A stretch of DNA of 61,147 bases, taken from contig JAFPZX010000095.1 in the NCBI GenBank assembly GCA_017417055.1, positions 1 through 61,147 on the forward strand. Direction: 5' to 3'. Within the stretch, counting starts at the first letter, position 1, and every line of letters begins with the position of its first letter. This DNA comes from Anaerolineaceae bacterium. GTDB lineage: Bacteria; Chloroflexota; Anaerolineae; Anaerolineales; Anaerolineaceae. This document shows, piece after piece, positions 53,203-60,794 of this stretch. Below the pieces are notes generated by a model, which saw only the letters and a list, made by a program, of their open reading frames with translations, did no database searches and was not told the origin of the DNA. The position numbers and the translations under genes are program-made.

Positions 53203-53412
53203 TTCAGTGACCGGTTGTCAGTGGCCGGTGGCTAGTGGTCAGTGGACAGTTGCCAGCGGACGGTGGCCGGTAGTCAGTTGCCAGTGTCCACTGGCCGGTA
53301 GTCAGTAGCCAGTGTCCGGTGGTCGGTAGTCAGTGACCGGTAGTCAGTCGTCAGTGGCTAGCCACCTGACACCTGACACCTAAAACCTAAAACCTGACAC
53401 CTAAAACCTAAA
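53203..53412. repeat. CAGT-rich fold-back repeat tract, copy 2
   Basis: The left two-thirds is a run of variants of GGTAGTCAGTGACCGG and CAGTGGCCGG. The right third repeats ACCTGACACCTAAAACC. At the junction is a perfect palindrome GTGGCTAGCCAC (53357-53368), from which the flanks continue to pair (GTCAGTGG with CCACCTGAC), so the tract can form a long hairpin. It separates malQ from the aconitase-like gene and contains no ORF. Copy 1 is at 61-175. Confidence 0.65.
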
Positions 53413-54954
53413 TTACGGCTTTTCATAATGAATATCAGGCCGAACGTACGTCTGGGAGCTGATTTCAGGAATACGATTATAAGTGCGGTTCAGGTCCAGG
53501 ATGCGGAAGGCAAGTTCCGGTGTTAAATCGGAATTGATATAACGGAAGCCCCAATTTCCAAACATTCTCCCCGGAAAGTTCATTCTGGCTTCGTCACCTA
53601 ATTCCAAAAAGTCCTGCAGCGGAGCAATGGAATAAACAGCAACCGACTGCCAAATCGCGCGGATGGCATCCCAGGAAATGTGTTCGCCGTTTGAATTCAA
53701 ATAGCGTCTGGCAAAATCCTGTGACTTTTTATCCGCGTTTTCATACCAGCCCCTGAAGGTTTCATTGTCGTGGGTGCCGGTATAAGCTACGAAATTCTTT
53801 TCGTAGTTGCAGGGGAGGAAGCCATCATTGGCCGCACCGCCGAAGCCGAATTGCAGGATCTTCATACCCGGAAGACCATATTTCAGGCGCAGGTCATTCA
53901 CATCCTGTGTGATCTCGCCAAGATCTTCCGCGATGATCGGCAGATCACCGAAGGTTTCCTGCATCTTCTGCAAAAAGGCATCGCCCGGACATTCAACCCA
54001 ACGACCGAATTCCGCGGTGGGATTGCCGGCAGGGACTTCCCAATAACCGCAGAACCCGCGGAAGTGGTCTAAGCGGATTAAATCGCACACTTTGAGCGTC
54101 GCGCGGATGCGATCCATCCACCAGGAGAAACCCTCTTCCTGATGTTTCGGCCAGCGGTAAAGCGGGTTCCCCCACAATTGACCGGTGGGTGAGAAATAAT
54201 CTGGTGGTACGCCGGCAACAACGGTCGGATTGCCTTCACCATCAAGATAAAACAGATCCGGGTTGCTCCACACATCGGAGCTGTCCATGGAAACGAAAAT
54301 CGGAATATCCCCAATGATCTTGATGCCTTTTTCATGGGCATAATTCATCAGGTTGTTCCATTGCTTGAAGAAATAAAACTGAAGGAACTTATAGAAGTTT
54401 ATTTCAGCTGAATTTGCAACGGAAAATGCATTGATGGCTTCTTTGTCGCGTTTCTTCAGACCTTCCGGCCAGTACTGCCATGCGACACCGCCATTGTCAT
54501 TTTTAATAGCCATGAACAATGCGAAATCATTCAGCCAGCGCGCGTTTTCTTCACAGAATGTTATATATTCTGGGGTTTGTAGACCACCCTTTGCAGTGAA
54601 ATTTTGATACGCACGGGACATGATCTTCTGTTTCCACTCAATGGCTGGGCCGAAATCAACCTGATGGAGCGGGAATGCCGGGCGATCATAAAAATCTTCC
54701 GGGCTCAAATAGCCCTCATCAAGCAGCAAGGTGGGACTGACCAGCAGAGGATTTCCGGCACAAGCCGAAAAACACTGGTAAGGAGAATCCCCATATCCGG
54801 TTGGACCCAAGGGCAGTGTCTGCCAGATAGTGCAGCCGGAAGATTCCAAAAAGTCGATCCAGGCGTAAGCCTGCGGTCCCAAATCACCAATCCCGTCCGG
54901 ACCCGGGAAGCTGGTCGGGTGCAATAAAATTCCGGAAGTTCGTATTTGTTTCAT
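53413..54954 (-). CDS. malQ: 4-alpha-glucanotransferase (amylomaltase)
   Basis: A GH77 enzyme of 513 residues that transfers alpha-1,4-glucan segments. Conserved stretches are HPTSFPGPDGIGDLG, WQTLPLGPTGYGDSPYQ, IIGDIPIFVSMDSSDVW, IRLDHFRGFCGYW (with the catalytic Asp near residue 300), IIAEDLGEIT (acid/base Glu near 348) and YTGTHDNETFRGWY. All catalytic positions are present. It is 26 bases downstream of glgA, so the pair forms a glycogen/maltodextrin operon. Confidence 0.95.
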   Translation of the reverse strand: MKQIRTSGILLHPTSFPGPDGIGDLGPQAYAWIDFLESSGCTIWQTLPLGPTGYGDSPYQCFSACAGNPLLVSPTLLLDEGYLSPEDFYDRPAFPLHQVDFGPAIEWKQKIMSRAYQNFTAKGGLQTPEYITFCEENARWLNDFALFMAIKNDNGGVAWQYWPEGLKKRDKEAINAFSVANSAEINFYKFLQFYFFKQWNNLMNYAHEKGIKIIGDIPIFVSMDSSDVWSNPDLFYLDGEGNPTVVAGVPPDYFSPTGQLWGNPLYRWPKHQEEGFSWWMDRIRATLKVCDLIRLDHFRGFCGYWEVPAGNPTAEFGRWVECPGDAFLQKMQETFGDLPIIAEDLGEITQDVNDLRLKYGLPGMKILQFGFGGAANDGFLPCNYEKNFVAYTGTHDNETFRGWYENADKKSQDFARRYLNSNGEHISWDAIRAIWQSVAVYSIAPLQDFLELGDEARMNFPGRMFGNWGFRYINSDLTPELAFRILDLNRTYNRIPEISSQTYVRPDIHYEKP

Positions 54955-54980
54955 AATTCGAATCCTGTTGCTTTTTCGGT

Positions 54981-56435
54981 TTACAAGGATTTATAAAGGT
55001 CATAGTACTTTTTCGCGGATTTTTCCCACGTAAAGTCCTGAACCATACAACGCTTTTGAAGGGTTTCCCAGCTTTTCCTGTCATTCCAGGCTGTCAGCGC
55101 ACGGGAGACAGCTTCCGAACAGGCTTCAGCTGTCGGTGTATCAAACAGGAAGCCGGTGTACTGACTGCTGTTTTTCGGGTCGGCGATGGTGTCTTTCAAA
55201 CCGCCGGTGGAATGGGCAATCGGAATGCAGCCGTACAGCATGGCGATCATCTGTGCGATCCCGCAGGGTTCATAACGGGAAGGCATCAGCAGCATGTCGC
55301 CGCCGGCATACATTTTTCGGGAAAATGCCGCGTCATAACGGATCTCAGCCCGGACACGGTCGGGGTAAGCGGCAGCCAACGCCAAACAATCATTCTGAAT
55401 TTTGGGGTTGCCGGATCCAAGGATCAGCGCCTGCCAGTTTTGTCCCAGAACTTTCCGCAGCGCGGCAAACGCCAGATCGAAGCCCTTTTGGACATCCAGA
55501 CGACCGATCATGATGATGAGGGGAATATCGTCCCGCTGGGGCAGACCGACTTCCGCCTGCAGCATCCGTTTGTTTTCCGCCTTCTTTTCCAGGCTGTTGA
55601 CGTCAAAATTCTGATACAGCACGCGGTCGATCGCCGGATTCCACTGGTCCGGAATGATGCCGTTGACAATACCGGTAACTTTTTCTTTATGGGCTTGCAG
55701 AAAATACTGATAGCCATGACCGAATTCATCTGTCAGAATTTCTTTCGCATAGGTTTCTGATACGGTAGAAATCATATCCGCCGCGCTGAGACCCAGCGAC
55801 ATGGGACATCCGCGTGAACCGGAAGGAATTTCTTCCGCATAGGCTTCTTCAATTCCGTATTTTTCAAGAATATCGGGGCTGTTGGGCCCGGCATAAGGCA
55901 GGTTGTGGATGGTGTACAGCATGCGTACATTGTGGAATTTGGGATCATATGCCCGCATCTGCTTCATTTTCATCACAGAGGAAGCGGCGTGCCAGTCATG
56001 CGCGTGCAGCACGTCCGGGATCCAATCAATGTGGCGGAACAATTCGTCAGCTGCCGCGGAGAAAAAGATGTATTTATAAGCATCATCGATCGGATTGGAG
56101 CTGTAAACGCCCTTGCCGCGGATGGGGGCGCCGTCAATGAGGTAAATCGGCACTTCCATTCCTTCCGCCTGGGAGACGTAAACATCCTGGAATAATCCGT
56201 TTTCATAGGGAATTTTGTAGTTGCAAATCCATCTTGTCGGGATTTGTTTTTGTTTCAAGACATCGTGAAACGGGATGACAACACGTACATCAACAGCTCT
56301 TCCATCAGTCATTTCCCGCGGCAGGGCGGTCAGTGCGCCGGGAAGCGTCCCGCCCACATCACCCAGTCCGCCGACTTTGATCAATGGTTCAGCTTCTGAA
56401 ATCACAAAACAAACTTTAAATGAGGGTTCCGTCAT
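54981..56435 (-). CDS. glgA: Glycogen synthase
   Basis: A GT5 ADP-glucose-dependent starch/glycogen synthase of 484 residues. The N-terminal substrate-binding KVGGLGDVGGTLPGAL (KxGGL motif near residue 21), LHAHDWHAA, YTIHNLPYAG, and C-terminal GRLDVQKGFDLA and PSRYEPCGIAQMIAM (nucleotide-binding region with the Glu near 385) identify the family. AAAGG lies upstream of the ATG. It leads the glgA-malQ pair; a MITE-like element is inserted about 60 bases upstream, close to where its promoter should be. Confidence 0.95.
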   Translation of the reverse strand: MTEPSFKVCFVISEAEPLIKVGGLGDVGGTLPGALTALPREMTDGRAVDVRVVIPFHDVLKQKQIPTRWICNYKIPYENGLFQDVYVSQAEGMEVPIYLIDGAPIRGKGVYSSNPIDDAYKYIFFSAAADELFRHIDWIPDVLHAHDWHAASSVMKMKQMRAYDPKFHNVRMLYTIHNLPYAGPNSPDILEKYGIEEAYAEEIPSGSRGCPMSLGLSAADMISTVSETYAKEILTDEFGHGYQYFLQAHKEKVTGIVNGIIPDQWNPAIDRVLYQNFDVNSLEKKAENKRMLQAEVGLPQRDDIPLIIMIGRLDVQKGFDLAFAALRKVLGQNWQALILGSGNPKIQNDCLALAAAYPDRVRAEIRYDAAFSRKMYAGGDMLLMPSRYEPCGIAQMIAMLYGCIPIAHSTGGLKDTIADPKNSSQYTGFLFDTPTAEACSEAVSRALTAWNDRKSWETLQKRCMVQDFTWEKSAKKYYDLYKSL

Positions 56436-56492
56436 AAAATCAACCTTTCATCAATTGGTTCTTACGATGCGACATCCCAAAAACCGATTCCC

Positions 56493-56592
56493 GGGGAAGC
56501 ACTGATTAATTGTGCGGTTCGGGGACGGTTCTCCCGAGGAACGAGGGGAACTGTCCTCAAGCTTTCACGCGGCTTAATCAGCGTTTTCCTAA
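56493..56592. mobile_element. MITE-like element, second copy
   Basis: Ends GGGGAAGCACTGATTAATT (56493-56511) and CTTAATCAGCGTTTTCCTAA (56573-56592) are inverted repeats matching those at 9386-9485. The centre carries the same GGGGACGGTTCTCCCGAGG palindrome (56521-56558) nearly unchanged from 9414-9451. No transposase is present. Confidence 0.7.
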
Positions 56593-56787
56593 TTCTCCAA
56601 TTAATTATTATAAATGCAAGATTGCAAAAAAGGGGAAAACTGGTCCTGAAAAAATCAGAAAAATGACGCTTTCCCTTTCCCGAAGCACATGCGGGTCTCA
56701 TCCAGCGTGCGACCCTCACCCCCATGTACGTCTCTTCATCCTACGAAGTTCCGCTCATCAGGACAGCATTCTTCCTTCGCTCATTTC

Positions 56788-56850
56788 CGCACATAGGGAC
56801 AGGCACGCTCGCGTCGGCTAACGCGGCACTTGGTACCAGTCCCGTATGTA
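56788..56850. repeat. GGGACTG(G/A)(T/C)ACC element, reverse copy
   Basis: Read on the minus strand this begins near ACATACGGGACTGGTACC and ends CTGTCCCTATGTGCG. It matches both ends of the element at 16738-16850 but lacks that element's central 9-bp inverted repeat. It is therefore either a shorter member or a deletion derivative. Confidence 0.45.
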
Positions 56851-57128
56851 CTCCGTGAAAAGCAGCCGGAAATGATGCCAATTGTGCCATCTGACTTCTT
56901 ATAAGAAAAAAATAAACACTGGACAAACGTGTTATAATATAAGAAATCCGAGGTGATTTGCAGGAAGGTGGGCTGTATTGTATCCGGAAAACGGCAGAGA
57001 AAAAAGCCGAACAGACCATAAGCAAAAATCACAAGTCCATTTTGGTTCAGGGAGATGGCTATAAGGAAACAAAACATGATTATCCGGGCGGTCCATTTCC
57101 CATCAGAATGAGAATGAGGTGCAGACGA

Positions 57129-58226
57129 ATGAGTTACACATACGCACAGCAGAAAAAACATGGTTCCCAAAAACACGGAGCGGAGCCGCACGCCGGCGGG
57201 GAGACCGAATTCTCCCTCCCCAACAGCGCTATGGTAGAGAACCTGGGGCATCAGGTCGATATGCCCGTGGTGATGCGCGAGAAGATGGAAGGTGCCTTCG
57301 GCATGGATCTCTCTGCCGTGAAGCTCTATGAGAACAAGGCCGTAGGTGAGGCCGGAGCAGAAGCCGTCACGCAGGGCAGCAATATCGCCTTCGCACCGGG
57401 CAAGCTGGACTTTTCCTCAACACACGGTCAAGCGCTTCTGGGGCACGAGATCTCCCACGCCGCATCCCAGGCAAAGGGGGAAGTGAAGGGCAGCGGGCTT
57501 GTGAACGATTCCGCTCTCGAAGCCCGTGCCGACCGGGAAGGCCTGATGGCAGCCCGCGGGGAAAGCGTCGCAGATGGCTACGGCGGTGCCTCTGCGCCGC
57601 TCTCAAGCGCCTCTGCCGTCTCCGCTGCAGGCCCGATGCAGGCTAAATCCGGAAAGAAAGAGGCGGAGGAGCCGAAGTCTAAATTGCAGCCAGAATTAAT
57701 CACTGAAGCTGAGATAGAGAAGACAGAGAATGGAGAGAAAAAATCCCGTGTGCCATATACCGCTCCGAGTCTGGGAACAAGGCTAAAGAACTATTTTAAA
57801 AATGTCCTGTTTCAGCCGCACCCAATAGCGTTTTTTGAAGAGCCATTAAGCGTGCGTGAGAGGATGAGTTATGAAAATAAACACATGTGGGACACATACG
57901 ACGCGGATGAAGATGCCAAGATAGATAATTATAAAGAAACAGATAACGTGTTCAAGAAAAACGCCGGATTAGAGCATGTTTATAATTTGGGAAGACATGA
58001 TCCTGATACCGGTAATAGTTTGATCTATCCGGAAAACCATAAGCGCTATGTGAATCCGTATAAACAAATAGGAGATATCGACGATATTGATACACAACTT
58101 GAAGTAATCGAGGATCCAGATGAGAATGAGGAAGAAAATGGAGAGAATTTAATTCAGATTCCGTCACATAATAAGAAGTTGGGAGATTTTAAGAAATTCG
58201 AAGAGGAAGTAGAGAATTTAATTTAA
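57129..58226 (+). CDS. DUF4157 (eCIS-core) protein, paralogue 1
   Basis: The 365-residue protein has a DUF4157 module in residues about 25-115: SLPNSAMVENLGHQVDMP, FGMDLSAVKLYENKA, AFAPGKLDFSS, and the zinc-protease motif LLGHEISHAASQA (HEXXH). ALEARADREG about 35 residues later could supply the third ligand. After an Ala/Ser-rich stretch ending GPMQAKSGKK (about 165-175) the sequence turns acidic and AT-rich with no domain I recognise. There is no signal peptide. GAGGTG eight bases before ATG 57129 fixes the start. DUF4157 occurs in cargo or effectors of contractile injection systems and in toxins; that role here is inference. Confidence 0.82.
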   Translation: MSYTYAQQKKHGSQKHGAEPHAGGETEFSLPNSAMVENLGHQVDMPVVMREKMEGAFGMDLSAVKLYENKAVGEAGAEAVTQGSNIAFAPGKLDFSSTHGQALLGHEISHAASQAKGEVKGSGLVNDSALEARADREGLMAARGESVADGYGGASAPLSSASAVSAAGPMQAKSGKKEAEEPKSKLQPELITEAEIEKTENGEKKSRVPYTAPSLGTRLKNYFKNVLFQPHPIAFFEEPLSVRERMSYENKHMWDTYDADEDAKIDNYKETDNVFKKNAGLEHVYNLGRHDPDTGNSLIYPENHKRYVNPYKQIGDIDDIDTQLEVIEDPDENEEENGENLIQIPSHNKKLGDFKKFEEEVENLI

Positions 58227-58270
58227 GTATGACGAAATGCCAAGAAAAAGCAAAAAAGCGCCAAGACTAA

Positions 58271-58417
58271 GACTTTTGTTACTATACATGGTTTTGTGGG
58301 TTTCTGGCTAAGCTTATGCTGATGCTGTTCAATCAAGGCAGAACTGAGGACGCCAACCGGGCCGCAGCGGACCCGGAATATCGGAATAAACTTTATCAGG
58401 AATTCCAAATCGCCTGA
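58271..58417 (+). pseudogene. Possible 3' remnant of an unidentified gene
   Basis: A short open frame ends LFNQGRTEDANRAAADPEYR then NKLYQEFQIA and stop (58415-58417). The composition looks protein-like and resembles the tail of some recombination-promoting nuclease/transposase families, but I am not certain of that. No start or ribosome-binding site is visible, so it would be a decayed 3' fragment. Confidence 0.3.
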
Positions 58418-58439
58418 TTGAACCCAAGAGAGGATTTGC

Positions 58440-58655
58440 GGGGACTGTCCCTTCACGGGACTGTCCCCGCAAAAATGAATAGCAATGAGATGGGGACAGT
58501 CCCATGAAGGGACAGTCCCCGACAGGATTCTTTACACCATTTGATGATGGGGACGGACCTGAAGGACAGCCCCGTTGGCTGGCGTATGAATAATAGTCCC
58601 CCGACAATGCGTGAGGACAGTTCCCCTCGGCTGACGCCTCGGGCGAACCGTCCCC
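58440..58655. repeat. Cluster of four GGGGAC-type palindromes
   Basis: Members are at 58440-58468 (GGGGACTGTCCC/GGGACTGTCCCC), 58492-58520 (GGGGACAGTCCC/GGGACAGTCCCC), a degenerate one at 58549-58573, and 58613-58655 (GAGGACAGTTCCCC/GGGCGAACCGTCCCC). The second is preceded by AAAATGAATAGCAATGAGAT, a phrase that recurs before the palindromes at 60705 and 60741. Confidence 0.7.
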
Positions 58656-58855
58656 GATTACCCGCCGTCCCCTCGGAATTATATGTCAGATATCAAAACG
58701 GGATATGAAAAATACGGAAACTATGCTAAAATAAAATATCCGGGTAAAATTACAGTGAGCGCAATATGATAACATCGTAAGCGCAGACCAGTATTATCTA
58801 TTGGGTACAGGCCCGCAAGCAGTCCGGTTCATGGAAAATAAATATGAGGTGTTAA

Positions 58856-60388
58856 ATGAGTTACACTTACGCACAAGCGAAAAAGAAGAACATCCAAAAA
58901 AAAGGCACGGAGACGTTCAGCGGCGGGGAGATGAAATCCACCCTTCCCAACAGCGCAATGGTGGAAAATCTTGGCCATCAGGTCGATATGCCCTCCGTGA
59001 TGCGGGAGAAGATGGAAGGGGCCTTCGGCATGGACCTCTCTGCCGTGAAGCTCTATGAGAACAAAGCGGTGGGCAAGGCCGGGGCAGAAGCCGTCACGCA
59101 GGGCAGCAACATCGCCTTCGCGCCGGGCAAGATGGACTTTACCAGCACCCACGGACAGGCGTTGCTGGGCCATGAGATCTCACACGTCGCATCCCAGGCA
59201 AAGGGCGAGGTGAAGGGCAGCGGTCTGGTGAACGATTCTGCTCTGGAAGCCCGTGCCGATCGCGAAGGCCTGATAGCAGCCCGAGGGGAAAGCGTCACAT
59301 CAGGCTATGACGGCGCGTCTGCGGCGCTCTCGAACGCTTCCGCCGCCTCCGCGGCCGGCCCGATGCAGGCAAAAAGCGGGAAGAAGAATAGAGTACATGA
59401 AGATCGTATGAGACAAATACACGAAGATAGCCTGAATGATATGAAGGCTGCAAATTACTGGTCTACCAGTGATGCGGACTTTGAAGATGAACTGGACAAA
59501 GTAGATCCGAAGATATATAAAAAACAAGAAGAACCGAAGAATATAGAAGAACCGAAGAATATAGAAGTACCGAAAAATATAGAAGTACCGAAAAATATAG
59601 AAGTACCGAAAATAATAGATGAACCGGAAATAATAGAAGAACCGGAAAATCAAAAGGAAAACGAATATACCGGAATGAAAGGTGGTTTCGGGTACTATGG
59701 GGATGAAGACTCTATCGACATGGATGAAGACCTGGAAAACGATATTAGAGAGAGAGAAAATAGGATCAAACAAGCAAACAATGACAAACAAGAAGAACAG
59801 GAAATAATAGAAGAACTGGAAGACAATAATTTAGGAGGAAATAGAGCTGAAACTGGGTACGGGTATAATGACGATGCAAACTCTTTCATAGATGAAGACT
59901 TACCAGTACCAGAGGAAGAACAACCGATTAAATATTTCCCTATGCCTCCGGGTTCTGTTTACCGACATAAAGATGGGTCGCCGATCGAGCTAATTTATTT
60001 AGAAGAACCGGAAAAGAGTTTTGGACAAAAGATAAAGGATTGGTTTAAGAGCCTATTCTCGAGCAAGAGTCCCTATCCGAGTCCTGGCTCCAACAAACCC
60101 GAAGACGTGAGGAATAGAATGAATGCGGAAATGAATTCCTTGTATTCAGGATATGAAGGACAGGCAGATGAAATCCTTGATAAGATAAATGAAACCGATG
60201 ATACTGAGTCAAAAGAAAAATTGTCAAACTATTATGAGAAAATAAAAGATGAAAAAAAGAAGAATGTTCTTTATAAATATGATCCGGAAGAAATTGACGA
60301 CGACGAGTCCCCGTACGAATGGGATCCTGAAGAAATAAAAAGAAGAGAAGAAGAGATGAGGATTTTGATTGATAATAAAGATGAATAA
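58856..60388 (+). CDS. DUF4157 (eCIS-core) protein, paralogue 2
   Basis: The 510-residue paralogue shares the N-terminal module almost residue for residue with paralogue 1 up to GPMQAKSGKK (about residue 177), including LLGHEISHVASQA and ALEARADREG. Its C-terminal 330 residues are different: six to seven Pro-Lys-Asn-Ile-Glu-type repeats (about 226-265), then long Asp/Glu-rich segments and a patch KDWFKSLFSSKS. The module is GC-rich and the tail AT-rich. GAGGTG precedes ATG 58856. After the TAA stop the same frame stays open for 18 further codons containing ENLI, which also ends paralogue 1. The present stop may therefore be a late mutation. Confidence 0.82.
   Translation: MSYTYAQAKKKNIQKKGTETFSGGEMKSTLPNSAMVENLGHQVDMPSVMREKMEGAFGMDLSAVKLYENKAVGKAGAEAVTQGSNIAFAPGKMDFTSTHGQALLGHEISHVASQAKGEVKGSGLVNDSALEARADREGLIAARGESVTSGYDGASAALSNASAASAAGPMQAKSGKKNRVHEDRMRQIHEDSLNDMKAANYWSTSDADFEDELDKVDPKIYKKQEEPKNIEEPKNIEVPKNIEVPKNIEVPKIIDEPEIIEEPENQKENEYTGMKGGFGYYGDEDSIDMDEDLENDIRERENRIKQANNDKQEEQEIIEELEDNNLGGNRAETGYGYNDDANSFIDEDLPVPEEEQPIKYFPMPPGSVYRHKDGSPIELIYLEEPEKSFGQKIKDWFKSLFSSKSPYPSPGSNKPEDVRNRMNAEMNSLYSGYEGQADEILDKINETDDTESKEKLSNYYEKIKDEKKKNVLYKYDPEEIDDDESPYEWDPEEIKRREEEMRILIDNKDE
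59531..59650 (+). repeat. 18-bp coding repeats (about 6.7 copies) in DUF4157 paralogue 2
   Basis: Six-codon units encode EPKNIE, EPKNIE, VPKNIE, VPKNIE, VPKIID, EPEIIE and a partial EPEN. Nucleotide identity between the first five units is high, indicating recent slippage-type expansion of a proline-spaced acidic linker. Confidence 0.85.
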
Positions 60389-60794
60389 AAAAATATCATA
60401 GAGAATCTAATTAAAAATTTGATAGATGATGAAGAAAATGGTTGAGAGAGTGGAAAAAACCAGAAAAGACCAAAACCACGAAATAATAGATCAGGGAGAA
60501 TTGGAAGACGAAGTGCTGGAAGAGGCACCGTCTCATATAAAGAAAGAATGAACCCTATTAATGACGGATACTCCCGATGCGCGTCACAGCAAATCCCGCA
60601 GTGTCATTAACAGTATCAGTTAATCGAGTTTGTATGCCGGGCGTACGACCACGGGGACTGTCCCTTCATGGGACTGTCCCCACGAAAATGAGCAGCAATG
60701 AGATGGGGACAGTCCCCGAAAAAATGAGCAGTAATGAGATGGGGACTGTCCCTTCACGAGACTGTCCCCAATAGGATAAAAAGGGAGGTAAGAT
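60389..60794. other. 406-base intergenic region with palindromes and decayed coding sequence
   Basis: The frame of paralogue 2 continues after its stop to TGA at 60443-60445 (18 codons). A separate 41-codon charged frame (60426-60551, MMKKMVERVEKTRKDQNHE and on) overlaps it and could be part of a former longer C-terminus. Palindromes occupy 60653-60769. GGGAGGT at 60783-60789 is the ribosome-binding site of paralogue 3. Confidence 0.45.
60653..60769. repeat. Cluster of three GGGGAC-type palindromes
   Basis: Members are 60653-60681 (GGGGACTGTCCC/GGGACTGTCCCC), the short 60705-60717 (GGGGACAGTCCCC) and 60741-60769 (GGGGACTGTCCC/GAGACTGTCCCC). The last two follow repeats of AAAATGAGCAGCAATGAGAT. 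It sits between DUF4157 paralogues 2 and 3. Confidence 0.72.

Larger units (their letters stand above)
56436..57128. other. 693-base intergenic region with two repeat elements
   Basis: The region separates divergent glgA and the first DUF4157 gene. It contains the MITE-like copy (56493-56592), a relic of the GGGACTGACACC family (56788-56850) and a perfect TATAAT at 56933-56938, which is a likely -10 box for the DUF4157 gene. An open frame continues upstream of the chosen DUF4157 start to 56958, but its sequence is unlike the paralogues, so I treat it as untranslated leader. Confidence 0.5.
58227..58855. other. 629-base intergenic region rich in palindromes
   Basis: It contains a 48-codon open remnant (58271-58417), four GGGGAC-type palindromes (58440-58655), and an AT-rich stretch with no clear promoter before the second DUF4157 gene. 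The GAGGTG ribosome-binding site of that gene is at 58846-58851. Confidence 0.5.

Noticed and set aside
56958-57128. Upstream extension of DUF4157 paralogue 1
   Set aside because: The extension has no match in the paralogues, which all begin MSYTY after a strong ribosome-binding site.
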